Under the pieces are notes generated by a model that worked only from the letters and a program-made list of their open reading frames with translations, searched no databases and was not told the DNA's origin. From positions 1 through 38,870 of the forward strand of contig DATLAJ010000107.1 in assembly GCA_035527515.1 (NCBI GenBank): a stretch of DNA of 38,870 bases. Direction: 5' to 3'. The DNA is from a bacterium (GTDB lineage Bacteria > B130-G9). Shown one piece after another: positions 8,579 through 17,204 of the stretch. A program made the translations under genes and the position numbers. The number at the start of each line of letters is the position of its first letter. The first letter of the stretch is position 1.

Positions 8579-9568
8579 ATGATGGACTCCTTGGGGGCGT
8601 GGATACAGAAACTCGGCGATCGGGCGCCTATAAGAACATTCGAGCGTATGATCGAGGTCTGCGAGTCGCACGCGGCAGATGGGGGTAGCAAGCGTATAGT
8701 TTTGGCTTGTGCTGAGGACGCAAAGCTGATTGAGGCGATAGAGCTTGCCCGTGAGCGAGACATCGTATCTCCCATCTTAGTGGGCAACAGCAGCGCAATA
8801 GAGGCTGCGGCCAGGAGTGTCAGCGTCAACCTTGATGCTTACGAGGTGATTGATGTTCCCGACTACCAGGCTGCACTGAAGGAGTCGGTTGCCATGCTTG
8901 CGCGCGACGATGCGGACATCCTCATGAGGGGCGCCGTGGCTGCCGTCGATTTTTTGAAAGCCGTCCTTGCCCAAAAGCGAGAGCTGGACATCTCTGGCCT
9001 TCTGACACAGGTGTCCTGCCTCAAGATACCAGACTACCATAAGATGCTTCTGATGTCCGACGCGGCAGTCGTGATCAAGCCAACCTTGCAGCAGAAGAAG
9101 GAGATAATTGTCAACGCCATCTCCGTGGCGAACGCGCTGGGCATCAGCGTGCCGAAGGTCGCTTTAATGGCAGCGGTTGAGGTCGTCAACCCGGCGATGG
9201 AGGCGACGAGGGAGAACGCCATCATCTCCAAGATGGGGGACAGGGGCCAGATAAGAGGCGCCGTGATAGATGGACCGCTGTCGCTGGACGTTGCAACGTT
9301 CAAGTCCGCGGCAGAGTTGAAGGGTGTCAAGGGCGAGGTTGCGGGCGATGCCGACATCCTGATTGTCAACAAAATCGAGGAAGGTAACATACTCTACAAG
9401 TCCCTGATCAGGTTCGCCCACGCCAAAACGGGCAGCGTTCTTGTCGGCTCCCGTAAGCCGATGATCATCACCTCCCGCGTCGAGGTGCAGAACAACGAGC
9501 TGCATTCCATCGCGCTTGCCGTGCTTCTGCACACCTTCTACAACAGACGCGCGAGCGAGGCCGCCTGA
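8579..9568 (+). CDS. ptb: Phosphate butyryltransferase
   Basis: This 329-residue enzyme belongs to the phosphate acetyl/butyryltransferase family and converts an acyl-CoA plus phosphate to the acyl phosphate used by the upstream kinase. Family features include RIVLACAEDAKLIEAI near the N-terminus, the central DILMRGAV segment, the VSCLKIPDYHKML region, and the AKTGSVLVGSRKPMIITSR block near the C-terminus. ATG 8579 is preferred because AGGG lies eight bases before it; GTG 8573 is too close to that site. It ends only three bases before the converging methylase gene, with no room for a separate terminator. Confidence 0.92.
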   Translation: MMDSLGAWIQKLGDRAPIRTFERMIEVCESHAADGGSKRIVLACAEDAKLIEAIELARERDIVSPILVGNSSAIEAAARSVSVNLDAYEVIDVPDYQAALKESVAMLARDDADILMRGAVAAVDFLKAVLAQKRELDISGLLTQVSCLKIPDYHKMLLMSDAAVVIKPTLQQKKEIIVNAISVANALGISVPKVALMAAVEVVNPAMEATRENAIISKMGDRGQIRGAVIDGPLSLDVATFKSAAELKGVKGEVAGDADILIVNKIEEGNILYKSLIRFAHAKTGSVLVGSRKPMIITSRVEVQNNELHSIALAVLLHTFYNRRASEAA

Positions 9569-9571
9569 GGC

Positions 9572-11890
9572 TCAGGACTTGCCGGATGCTATCTCGCTTG
9601 GCGGCAGCTCTTGGGCCGCGATCCCATAAATCTCGAACACCGCCTCGTCAATCGTTCGCTCCAGGTCGCTGACTGCTTGCGAGTCCGCAAGCCTGGCCTG
9701 GCGAGCCTCCTTGACTCGAGCCACAATCTCGTCATGCAGGCTCTTGAATCGTTCCTGATCCGACATCGGGGCAACCTTTATCGGGAGCCTGACAAGCGTG
9801 TGAGCGTAGTATTCATATAAGCGCCCCATCTTCTTGGCGATGCGCCGAAAGTAGAAGCCCAGCAGGCTCGAATTGAGCAGACAACAGAGATATTCCGGCA
9901 GAACCGCGTCTCCGGGATTTATGCAATAGACGTCCGCGCTACAGTAATAGCGGCCATAATCGACCGCGAACCTGCTCTCTTCAGCCTTGAACGGGACCAA
10001 TATTTTGGGGGTGGCGGACACGAACTGCTCTGGTCTTCTTGGCCGGATGAGCCTCCACCAGGGTCTATTCATCGGACCAACCTCGTAGCGGCTCTCGAGA
10101 ATGTCCCGGAACCTCGCAAGGTGCCGAGTCAGGTTCGGCATGCTCACCGGGTCTGGTTTCTCCACGATGTAGAGGACATATTGCCCAGAATCCCGCAAAG
10201 CCCATCGATCAAGTTGAGAGTTTTTTACCCACGGCTTGAGAAGTGCCAGTTCCTGCGGCAGTAGTTTCAAGGCGGCAACCTCATCCTTGTAAAGCACGAA
10301 TATGCCCTCCTGAGCCCGCATGGACGCCTGCTGGCCGTCTCCTCGCACCCTGTCCGCCCCAGTGATGAGGCCTGGACTCACCAACGCCACGTCGCCCAGA
10401 ACCGAATCTGAAGCGGCCTCAAGTTTGCGCATCAGCTCCCGCTCTGCCGGAGGCGCTAACACCCAGCGATCGGCGAGCAGCTGCTGCGGCACGTCGAAGC
10501 TCATCCACGCCGATGCGGCGCTCGGCAGAAGGCTCTCTAGACTGACGCGGCCGTCGATCTTGGCCACGCTCGGAGCACGAAAGACCCTGAGCGTGTGCGA
10601 CGGGTTTGGTTTCTCTTTTCTTAGGACCAGCACGCACACCTGAATGCCTCGCCCACCGAACACGGAAACAGTGTTGAAATCGAGCAGATAGACCAGCTCG
10701 GTTTTTCGGGCGAGGAAGCCGCGCAGTGGCGCCGCCTTGTCCGCCCCAAGCCAGTAACGAGGGACCACGTATCCCAAGACGCCTCCCGTGCGGAGGCACT
10801 CGACGCCTCTTTCGATGAAGTAGTAGAAGACGTCTGCCTTCCCATCAAAGACCGAGTAGCGGGCCAAGACCCGCTGCCGATAAGTTGGCGAGTGATGATG
10901 GAATCCAAGATAGGGAGGATTGCCGACTATGACGTCGAACTTCGTGCTCGATGCAGGATTGAGCGGAAACGTCGAGCCATTCGGTTGGTGTGACGGGGAT
11001 GGTCTATTGAAAGGAAGTCCTGATCTTTTGTCTAGGAAGTCGCGCCGATGCAAACTGGCGGCAGTAGTATCGAATTTTCCGTGCAGGCGAAAGCGGAGAA
11101 AGCCCAAACTCAGCTCTGCGAGGGCGAGGGCGGTCGGATCGATGTCGAGCCCGAACAGGTTATCCCCCACGTCAGCTTTGTTCGGGGTCCCTGTCGCATC
11201 GGGTAGCTGCTCAGCCTCAGGCTGCGATTCATACAGAATACGAGCCGCTGCCAGAAGAAAAGCGCCTGAGCCACATGCCGGGTCGAGTATCCTGAGTTTG
11301 GGTGCGGCTTTGGACTGCCTCTTGCGCTCGGAGTGAGCCTTTAGACAAAGCCGGACCAAGAGCTCTGAGAGCCAACCAGGCGTGTAATACTGCCCTTTGT
11401 AGCGTCGAGCACTTCTGCCCTCATCGCACGACTCATACACCCAGACCAAGATGTCATCAGCCAACCAGAATCTGCGCGGCAGCGACTCGGAAAGCAGCCT
11501 GGCCGCGGAATTGATGTCCGCAAGGCGGGCTCCTTTGTCGCTAGAGAGGACGACATCGAGGGCATTGTGAAGGGCTTGGGGCCAGCTGGACGCATCGATG
11601 TTTGCCGGAGGCCACTTTTCCTCCTTAGTCCGCGCAAGCCAGGCCACTGCCGATGCGGCCGCAATTACTACAACGGCGGCCCTGTTCATGGGATGAGGGC
11701 CAGACATAAGAGATGCCGTTCGCCGGCGCGCCTTACGAAGTGCCCTCCTAAGGTCAGCTAGCTGTTCTCGACGAACGATGTTCATGCCCGTGCCTGACAT
11801 CTCCCCGGACATAGCGTTCTCTTGCCCTTCCCAAGCAATCATAGTTGCCTCATCTGACATGTCAGACTCGCTGTATAAAGCGGAAGCCAC
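9572..11890 (-). CDS. Eco57I-like N6-adenine DNA methylase with specificity domain, no nuclease seen
   Basis: This 772-residue protein carries SAM-binding motif I (DPACGSG, 203-209), an acidic motif II region (GLDIDP, ~247-252) and catalytic motif IV (NPPY, 324-327), in the gamma order of N6-adenine methylases. GQYYTPGWL at ~166-174 is the conserved block before motif I in type I/IIG enzymes. Residues ~480-740 resemble a TaqI-like target recognition domain. The N-terminal 160 residues show no PD-(D/E)XK nuclease, unlike full type IIG enzymes, and no separate nuclease gene is beside it. Its start is uncertain: GTG 11890 or ATG 11860. It may be a solitary regulatory methylase or a remnant of a restriction system. 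At 772 residues it is much shorter than BREX PglX. Confidence 0.85.
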   Translation of the reverse strand: MASALYSESDMSDEATMIAWEGQENAMSGEMSGTGMNIVRREQLADLRRALRKARRRTASLMSGPHPMNRAAVVVIAAASAVAWLARTKEEKWPPANIDASSWPQALHNALDVVLSSDKGARLADINSAARLLSESLPRRFWLADDILVWVYESCDEGRSARRYKGQYYTPGWLSELLVRLCLKAHSERKRQSKAAPKLRILDPACGSGAFLLAAARILYESQPEAEQLPDATGTPNKADVGDNLFGLDIDPTALALAELSLGFLRFRLHGKFDTTAASLHRRDFLDKRSGLPFNRPSPSHQPNGSTFPLNPASSTKFDVIVGNPPYLGFHHHSPTYRQRVLARYSVFDGKADVFYYFIERGVECLRTGGVLGYVVPRYWLGADKAAPLRGFLARKTELVYLLDFNTVSVFGGRGIQVCVLVLRKEKPNPSHTLRVFRAPSVAKIDGRVSLESLLPSAASAWMSFDVPQQLLADRWVLAPPAERELMRKLEAASDSVLGDVALVSPGLITGADRVRGDGQQASMRAQEGIFVLYKDEVAALKLLPQELALLKPWVKNSQLDRWALRDSGQYVLYIVEKPDPVSMPNLTRHLARFRDILESRYEVGPMNRPWWRLIRPRRPEQFVSATPKILVPFKAEESRFAVDYGRYYCSADVYCINPGDAVLPEYLCCLLNSSLLGFYFRRIAKKMGRLYEYYAHTLVRLPIKVAPMSDQERFKSLHDEIVARVKEARQARLADSQAVSDLERTIDEAVFEIYGIAAQELPPSEIASGKS

Positions 11891-12013
11891 CTACCAAGCG
11901 GTGGGAATCCGCATCCTCGGCCCATTGTGGGTTTGATGTCTCTGCCTTGTCAAGATACGCCGTGCACAGGCAGCTGCGCTGAGCCGAATGCCTGTGATTC
12001 TTTGCGCGTAAAC

Positions 12014-12043
12014 TTGACAACGGGCGAGCCCATAACCTATATT
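12014..12043 (+). promoter_or_regulatory. Sigma-70 promoter of tRNA-Asn
   Basis: A perfect TTGACA (12014-12019) is followed after 18 bases by TATATT (12038-12043). Transcription would start about 12 bases before the tRNA. The same TTGACA-18-TATATT arrangement precedes rplU, which supports both. Confidence 0.8.
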
Positions 12044-12062
12044 TGTTTGGTAATCATTACAC

Positions 12063-12138
<76 letters not shown>

Positions 12139-12679
12139 CGACCGAAGAGGCCGTCCCAAAAGTCCGTGTGGAGTCGTATGGGCGGTGAATTATGACCCAG
12201 CCTCCTTGCCCCGCCCTATCCGCATTTGGCAAATCATAGGGCTATGAGATGATGACGGTGCAGAGACTCGCACCCGTCGCTTATCTTCGTCCTGTTGCCC
12301 GATTGGTCATACTCGATCGTAATGAATCATCGATTTAGCACGGAGTTTGCCCCTCGACAATCAGATTGGAGCGGGGAACGTAGCGGCTGCCTCGCGGCTG
12401 GAGGGCAGAAGCTCCTGCCCGAAGGGCAGACCATGGGTAGCCGCAGGCGTAGCCTGACGGTCCGAATAGCGCCACAATCCCCCTTTCTAACCTCCCCGTT
12501 GCGTTGCACGCACGGCTATCCCCTGTCGGGGATTACAGCCTGAACTCCTCGTTCGCACCCGTTAGGTGAAAGAAGCAACAACTCGGCTTTCGATATGAAC
12601 TCCCGTGCCTATGTGCCAGCCAGCTTCAGAGATCAACTTCAGAAACGATCAATCTGATTATTGGGGTGCCGTAGTGTCG
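12139..12679. other. Intergenic region downstream of tRNA-Asn
   Basis: I see no credible gene in about 540 bases. It contains several hairpins, such as GGGCAG/CTGCCC near 12400-12420. A larger stem at 12514-12540 has ATCCCC/GGGGAT around a TGTC loop, with outer GGCT/AGCC pairing. The start (12147-12165) has a CCGTCCCAAAAGTCCG stretch that resembles one at 38286. Confidence 0.45.
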
Positions 12680-12708
12680 TTGCTATGTTCCGAAGTTTTA
12701 TGTATGAT
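12680..12708 (+). promoter_or_regulatory. Candidate promoter of the beta-helix gene
   Basis: TTGCTA (12680-12685) and TATGAT (12703-12708) are spaced by 17 bases, giving a start site about 15 bases before the ATG at 12731. The -10 matches five of six consensus bases and the -35 four of six. Confidence 0.45.
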
Positions 12709-12730
12709 CATAGTTGACAGGAGTTTAACT

Positions 12731-14575
12731 ATGAAGCGATTCTATACAACCTTGATGTCTGTTTTTCTGGCAATGCTGCTGCTGGGCGGGAGCCTTTTCG
12801 CGGCGGAGTATCAGGTGAAGCAGGACGGGTCGGGGGATTTCACGGCGATTCAGGAGGCGATCGACGCCGCTGCAACGGGCGACGTGATCATTGTGCATCC
12901 GGGCACGTTCTACGAGAACATCCACTTTCTCGGCAAGAATATCGTCCTGACCTCGACCGACATCTGGGACCGGGACGTTGTTGAGGCGACGATTATCGAC
13001 GGCCAGCAGCTCGGCTCCGTCGTCACGTTCGCTGGCACGGAAAACGAGAGCTGCGAGCTCTCCGGCTTTACAATTACCAATGGCGAGGCGGATTGCGGCG
13101 CAGGGATACTTGCGGAGTCGTGGGATGATGTTGAGTTTTTTCAGGCTGCCGCATCAATCAGCCATTGCTTCATCACAAGCAATACGGCTGCCGCGGGGGA
13201 TTTGACGCGTGGGACTGGGGCGGGCGTGCGCGGCCTAAAGGGGAGGATCTCGCGCTGCATTATCGCCGAAAACTGTGTTGGTAGATCAGGCGGGGGCATG
13301 TATCGGTGTAACGGGAGCTATGTCGACCGCTGTATAATCACCGGCAATTCAGCAGGTTCGGCAGGCGGCGGACTAGGATACTGCGATGGCATCACCATGG
13401 TCAATTGCGTTGTGAGTTCCAACTCCGGTGGCGGCGTTAGTTCTTGTGGAGGGACGATGAGAAGCTGTATTATTGAAAGCAACACTGGAGCTCGTGGGGC
13501 AGGATTAAGCTGCTGGAGCGGGACCATTGCTGACTGCATCATTCGCAATAACAGCTCATCCGGGGATGCCGGCGGCGTGAATTACTGCTTGGGGATCATT
13601 GTGGATACTGTGATCATGGGCAACCATGCAGAGGGCTACGGCGGCGCTTTTTACGCCGACGGTGCGCACACCCAATCACTACTTAATAACTGCCTGATTG
13701 TGGGCAATTCGGCGACAAATGGCGGTGCCTTCGCTGAATGGGTCGGTCATATCATTAACTGCACAATAGTGGGCAATCTAGCAGAGGAGAGGGCCGGGGC
13801 ACTGTACCTTTCGGAGTGGGCTATGATTAGCGATTCCATTGTTTGGGGAAATGAATCTGCAGATGACGAGCAGATCTACAACTACTTCTGGTATGTAGAA
13901 CCCACTTATTCATGCATTCAGGACTGGGACGAAGGCGGCGAGGGGAACATCTCGGACGACCCTCTCTTCGTCACTGGGCCGGACGGCGACTACTACCTCT
14001 CCTCCAAGTTTGCGGGCCAGGACGCCGACAGCCCGTGCATCGACGCTGGCAGCGACTTGGCCTGGCGCCTCGGCCTCTGGGATAGAACGACAAGGACAGA
14101 CGCGGCCGCCGACGAAGGCGCCGTCGATATGGGTTACCACTATGCCGGCGTGCCTGAAACCTCCAAGCCCAAGATAGAGTGCATTCTAGGCCTGCGCGAT
14201 TACATCGCCGGCAATTACTATATTAAGCCGTGGGTTGAGATCCAGAATCCGGGAGAGGACCGAACTGTGGACATCTATGTCGGTTTTGTTCGCCCGGACG
14301 GTTCCATATCAACGGCAACGCCGAGGGGATTTGTTTTGGGACTTGCGCCTTACGTCAGCGGCCTATTCCTGCCCAGGGGTTTCAGCTTTGGCCCCAATCT
14401 GACGTGGATTCAGCTCACCACCGGTGTCTCGTGGGTTAGAGTTCCCTCCAATGCCCCGACCGGCGACTGGCTCTTCGCCGGGGCGATTGCCCCCGCGGAG
14501 GAGCCGCTTAGCGAGTTCCTCGCATTCCACGCAACTCCTTTCACCGTGCGGGAGCCCGAGATGCGGAACCAGTGA
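12731..14575 (+). CDS. Secreted right-handed parallel beta-helix protein
   Basis: This 614-residue exported protein has an N-terminal signal peptide (MKR, a hydrophobic run, cleavage near FAA about residue 24). Residues ~28-75 (DGSGDFTAIQEAIDAA, then DVIIVHPGTFYENI) are the standard entry of pectate-lyase-like beta-helix domains. Residues ~100-400 repeat Cys/Ile/Asn-rich coils, many with GGG or GAG turns, each about 22-30 residues. Residues ~440-480 (DSPCIDAGS) close the helix. A beta-rich C-terminal domain of about 120 residues follows. ATG 12731 is chosen because CAGGAG precedes it and it opens the signal peptide; an in-frame extension to 12605 lacks both. Substrate or partner is unknown. 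No catalytic lyase residues could be assigned. Confidence 0.85.
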   Translation: MKRFYTTLMSVFLAMLLLGGSLFAAEYQVKQDGSGDFTAIQEAIDAAATGDVIIVHPGTFYENIHFLGKNIVLTSTDIWDRDVVEATIIDGQQLGSVVTFAGTENESCELSGFTITNGEADCGAGILAESWDDVEFFQAAASISHCFITSNTAAAGDLTRGTGAGVRGLKGRISRCIIAENCVGRSGGGMYRCNGSYVDRCIITGNSAGSAGGGLGYCDGITMVNCVVSSNSGGGVSSCGGTMRSCIIESNTGARGAGLSCWSGTIADCIIRNNSSSGDAGGVNYCLGIIVDTVIMGNHAEGYGGAFYADGAHTQSLLNNCLIVGNSATNGGAFAEWVGHIINCTIVGNLAEERAGALYLSEWAMISDSIVWGNESADDEQIYNYFWYVEPTYSCIQDWDEGGEGNISDDPLFVTGPDGDYYLSSKFAGQDADSPCIDAGSDLAWRLGLWDRTTRTDAAADEGAVDMGYHYAGVPETSKPKIECILGLRDYIAGNYYIKPWVEIQNPGEDRTVDIYVGFVRPDGSISTATPRGFVLGLAPYVSGLFLPRGFSFGPNLTWIQLTTGVSWVRVPSNAPTGDWLFAGAIAPAEEPLSEFLAFHATPFTVREPEMRNQ

Positions 14576-14610
14576 CTTTCCAGTATCATTGCCATCCCGT
14601 CCTATCTGAT

Positions 14611-14630
14611 GCAAGCCCACGGTAGCTTGC
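14611..14630 (+). terminator. Weak candidate terminator hairpin
   Basis: GCAAGC and GCTTGC form a six-base stem around an eight-base loop 36 bases past the beta-helix stop. No T-run follows, so intrinsic termination is doubtful. Confidence 0.25.
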
Positions 14631-14707
14631 CGAGCCTTCCTTCAACGAAAACAATGCAATCTAGTAACCAACGACGCCTGGTTTGCTCTATCATCCGGAC
14701 AGGCTCT

Positions 14708-14950
14708 TCAACGCTTCAGGCCCTGGGGGGTGCTAAACCAAGCGAAGTAGCTGCCTTCAGCTCCGTTCTCATCGGTGTATTGACTTCTACACGAGTTTCC
14801 CAACCAGGCGTCGCCTCCATACCAGGTGCGGGCGCAGTAGGCTGTGTCATTAGTGTCAAACTGGTCTATGAAGCCCCAGGCCCAGTAGAATGCGTTGTCC
14901 CATCCGCCAGTGTCTCCGGCAATTGTGCCAACATCGCTCCACACGTGCAC
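14708..14950 (-). CDS. Doubtful 80-residue Trp/Tyr-rich ORF, possible gene relic
   Basis: The frame downstream of der on the minus strand encodes a composition unlike random sequence: many Trp, Tyr, Asp, Asn and Gly, with segments such as GGWDNAFYWAWGFIDQ and CARTWYGGDAW. That resembles part of an extracellular beta-rich domain. It has no signal peptide and no good ribosome site before GTG 14950. The frame stays open back to a TGA near the end of der, so it may be a fragment of a decayed secreted protein. It could also be chance coding. I do not recognise a family. Confidence 0.3.
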   Translation of the reverse strand: MHVWSDVGTIAGDTGGWDNAFYWAWGFIDQFDTNDTAYCARTWYGGDAWLGNSCRSQYTDENGAEGSYFAWFSTPQGLKR

Positions 14951-15009
14951 AACACGTCGTTCCCGGAGGCTGATCGCCGGGCGGCTCCCGTTCCGTCAAG
15001 CCGAAACAC

Positions 15010-16335
15010 TCAATGGTGCTTGCGCACGAACACTCGTATCGGGCTGCCATCGAAGCCGAACTCCTCGCGGAGGCGCCCCTCGATGTAGCGCAGGTAGGCG
15101 TCGTTAACATCGTCCGGGCGGTTCGTGAAGATGGCGAACGTGGGGGGACGGACCGACGCCTGCGTCGTGTAGTAGAATCTGACCGGCTTTCTGCGCTTGA
15201 TCATCGGATGCTTGCTGAAAACCTCGTCCTGCATGAACCTGTTCAGGATGCCCGTGCTTATACGTCTCTGGCACTCGTCGTTCACGGCGTCGATCAGCGG
15301 GAACATCGAAAGCAGCCGCTGCCTCGTCACCGCCGAAACGAAGACAATCGGTGCGAATATGGCGAACGACGTTTCGTCTTGGATGCGCTTGATAAAGACA
15401 CCCATTGTCCTGTCGTTCTTCTCAATCAGGTCCCATTTGTTGACCACCAGAATCAGCCCCTTGCCCTGCTCGACCACTACCGACGCGATCTTAGCATCCT
15501 GACTCGTTGCAGGCTGGGTCGCATCCAGCACGAGTAGCGTTACGTCGGACCGGCGGATGCTGCGCTCGGCGACCATGATGCTCTCCTTCTCCAAGAGTTC
15601 TGACACCTTGCTCCGACGTCTTATGCCGGCGGTGTCAATGAGCATGTAGTCTTGCCCCTTGACGCGGACTTTGCTGTCGGTGGCATCGCGCGTCGTGCCC
15701 GCCGTCTCGTGCACGAGCACGCGCTCCTCGCCCAAAAGAGAGTTGACTATCGACGATTTCCCCACGTTCGGACGGCCCACGATCGCGCAGAACGTCGCCT
15801 CGTCAGGCGCGTTCGCCGCCTCAGTTACGGGTGAGGCGATGATGTTGGCCAGGGTCTCTTTCAGGTCGCCGATGCCGAGTTTGTGCTCGGCCGAGATAGC
15901 TAGCACCCGCTCAAAACCCAGCGAATAGAACTCGGCCGCGAGCGATTCCTGGCTTTCCATATCGATCTTGTTGACTGCAACTATCACCGAATCGGTCATC
16001 CGACGCAGGAACGCAGCGGTCTCCTCGTCCTGGGGCAAAAGGCCCGAGCGGCCATCGACCATGAAGATTATCGCGTCGGATTCGGCGACTGCGAACTCAA
16101 CCTGACGTTCGACTGCCCTCGTGATTGAATCAGGTGCGCCTCGCAAAAAACCGCCCGTGTCAACGAGCATGACTGACGTATCATTGACGTCGGCCACCTC
16201 GTAATTGCGATCTCGCGTCACGCCCGGAGTGCCATGCACGATCGCCTTCCGGCGGCCAACAAGCCGATTGAACAGCGTGGATTTGCCCACGTTCGGCCGC
16301 CCCACAATGCTAATGGTCGGTAGTCGTCTTCGCAT
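15010..16335 (-). CDS. der: Ribosome biogenesis GTPase Der (EngA)
   Basis: This 441-residue protein carries two tandem GTPase domains, the hallmark of Der: GRPNVGKST at 12-20 and GRPNVGKSS at 187-195. Each has its own DTGG/DTAG switch and NKxD motif (NKID at 122-125, NKWD in the second). The C-terminal KH-like domain contains the RRKPVRFYYTTQ segment. It acts in late assembly of the 50S subunit. The start is ATG 16335, whose codon overlaps the first bases of the 108-bp direct repeat flanking hicBA, so insertion upstream may have replaced its original promoter. Confidence 0.97.
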   Translation of the reverse strand: MRRRLPTISIVGRPNVGKSTLFNRLVGRRKAIVHGTPGVTRDRNYEVADVNDTSVMLVDTGGFLRGAPDSITRAVERQVEFAVAESDAIIFMVDGRSGLLPQDEETAAFLRRMTDSVIVAVNKIDMESQESLAAEFYSLGFERVLAISAEHKLGIGDLKETLANIIASPVTEAANAPDEATFCAIVGRPNVGKSSIVNSLLGEERVLVHETAGTTRDATDSKVRVKGQDYMLIDTAGIRRRSKVSELLEKESIMVAERSIRRSDVTLLVLDATQPATSQDAKIASVVVEQGKGLILVVNKWDLIEKNDRTMGVFIKRIQDETSFAIFAPIVFVSAVTRQRLLSMFPLIDAVNDECQRRISTGILNRFMQDEVFSKHPMIKRRKPVRFYYTTQASVRPPTFAIFTNRPDDVNDAYLRYIEGRLREEFGFDGSPIRVFVRKHH

Positions 16336-16441
16336 CTTCTCTCAGTTATCAGTTGGCAGTTATCAGTTGTAAGTTAGCCCCAATCCGCAATCCACACCTG
16401 ATACTATGCCCGCAATTCGCGCATCTTCCTATTGAATATCA
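16334..16441 (+). repeat. 108-bp direct repeat, left copy flanking hicBA
   Basis: This copy matches 16994-17101 at 105 of 108 positions by eye; the mismatches are at 16340, 16341 and 16352. The copies are offset by exactly 660 bases and bracket the hicB-hicA pair. Inside each, CAGTTATCA units repeat (CAGTTATCAGTTGGCAGTTA). Confidence 0.93.
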
Positions 16442-16520
16442 AGCGGGAGGTGCTTACCATGTCTTTCTAATTACGCAGTTGTCCGCAGAGCGAAGATTGA
16501 CGATGGAGAAAGGTGGCTAT

Positions 16521-16757
16521 ATGAGGACATTTGACTATACAGTAGTAGTTTGGAAGGAGAAAGAGGCTTACGTCTCAAAATGTCCTGAACTCGGCGTTGC
16601 TAGTTGCGGCGATTCAATCACTGAGGCGACAGAGAACCTTAAGGAGGCAGTAGAGCTTTATCTCGAAAACGCGGAAGCCCTCGGATTATTGGAGGATATC
16701 CAAGAGAGCCTCATAACACGGGAGAAATACACCTCGCATGTAGAAGTCGTAAGGTGA
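16521..16757 (+). CDS. hicB: HicB-like antitoxin
   Basis: This 78-residue protein has the HicB partial RNase H-like fold: a YTVVVWKEKEAYVSKCPELG strand region, SCGDSITEATENLKEAVELYLE helix, then a short tail. It would neutralise the HicA toxin by direct binding. ATG 16521 is chosen because AGGTGG lies about six bases upstream; ATG 16503 is possible. It lacks the C-terminal HTH or ribbon-helix-helix seen in longer HicB proteins, so it may not repress its own promoter. Its stop overlaps the hicA start. The antitoxin-first order is less usual than hicA-hicB but is known. Confidence 0.85.
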   Translation: MRTFDYTVVVWKEKEAYVSKCPELGVASCGDSITEATENLKEAVELYLENAEALGLLEDIQESLITREKYTSHVEVVR

Positions 16758-16993
16758 TGGCGAAACTGCCTGTCCTATCCTCAAAGGAAATAATCCGGGT
16801 GTTGCACGAAGCCGGCTTTGAATATGCTCCCAAGAGGGGAAAGGGAAGTCATTCGGCATTTGTGAAAAGAGATAAGGACAGCACTCGTCTTGTCATTGTG
16901 CCTCATCGAAAGGAGATTCCCAGGGGGACGTTGATTTCAATCTTGGAACAGGCAGGCCTTTCAAAAGAGGAATTCATGGAACTGCTGGGATAG
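16757..16993 (+). CDS. hicA: HicA-like mRNA interferase toxin
   Basis: This 78-residue protein shows the HicA double-stranded-RNA-binding-like fold: LSSKEIIRVLHEAGFEYAPKRGKGSHSAF, then VIVPHRKEIPRGTLISILEQAGLSKEEFMELL. The conserved catalytic His is in KGSHSAF (His32). It would cleave mRNA in a ribosome-independent way when free of HicB. ATG 16757 shares a base with the hicB stop (GTGATG), so it is translationally coupled; GTG 16754 is an alternative. All family features are intact, so the toxin is probably active. Confidence 0.88.
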   Translation: MAKLPVLSSKEIIRVLHEAGFEYAPKRGKGSHSAFVKRDKDSTRLVIVPHRKEIPRGTLISILEQAGLSKEEFMELLG

Positions 16994-17101
16994 ATCTTCC
17001 GTCAGTTATCACTTGGCAGTTATCAGTTGTAAGTTAGCCCCAATCCGCAATCCACACCTGATACTATGCCCGCAATTCGCGCATCTTCCTATTGAATATC
17101 A
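16994..17101 (+). repeat. 108-bp direct repeat, right copy flanking hicBA
   Basis: Second copy of the repeat at 16334-16441. It begins one base after the hicA stop, so the duplicated unit plus hicBA looks like a 660-bp tandem-duplication or recombination unit. Homologous recombination between copies would delete the toxin-antitoxin pair cleanly. Confidence 0.93.
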
Positions 17102-17204
17102 GACAGCAGGCATCTAACATTTGAATTCACGGACGCAGGTGATATTGAATTGATCGCATCGAACGTGCACGAAGGATACGGAATAGAGAGAAGGCGGAGG
17201 GACT

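Noticed and set aside
9572-11890. BREX PglX or a complete type IIG restriction enzyme
   Set aside because: The protein is too short for PglX, no BREX genes are near, and no nuclease motif is seen in its N-terminus.
14609-15088. 159-residue plus-strand ORF
   Set aside because: It lies antisense to the end of der and to the Trp-rich frame, has Ser/Pro/Arg-rich shadow-like composition and no ribosome site.
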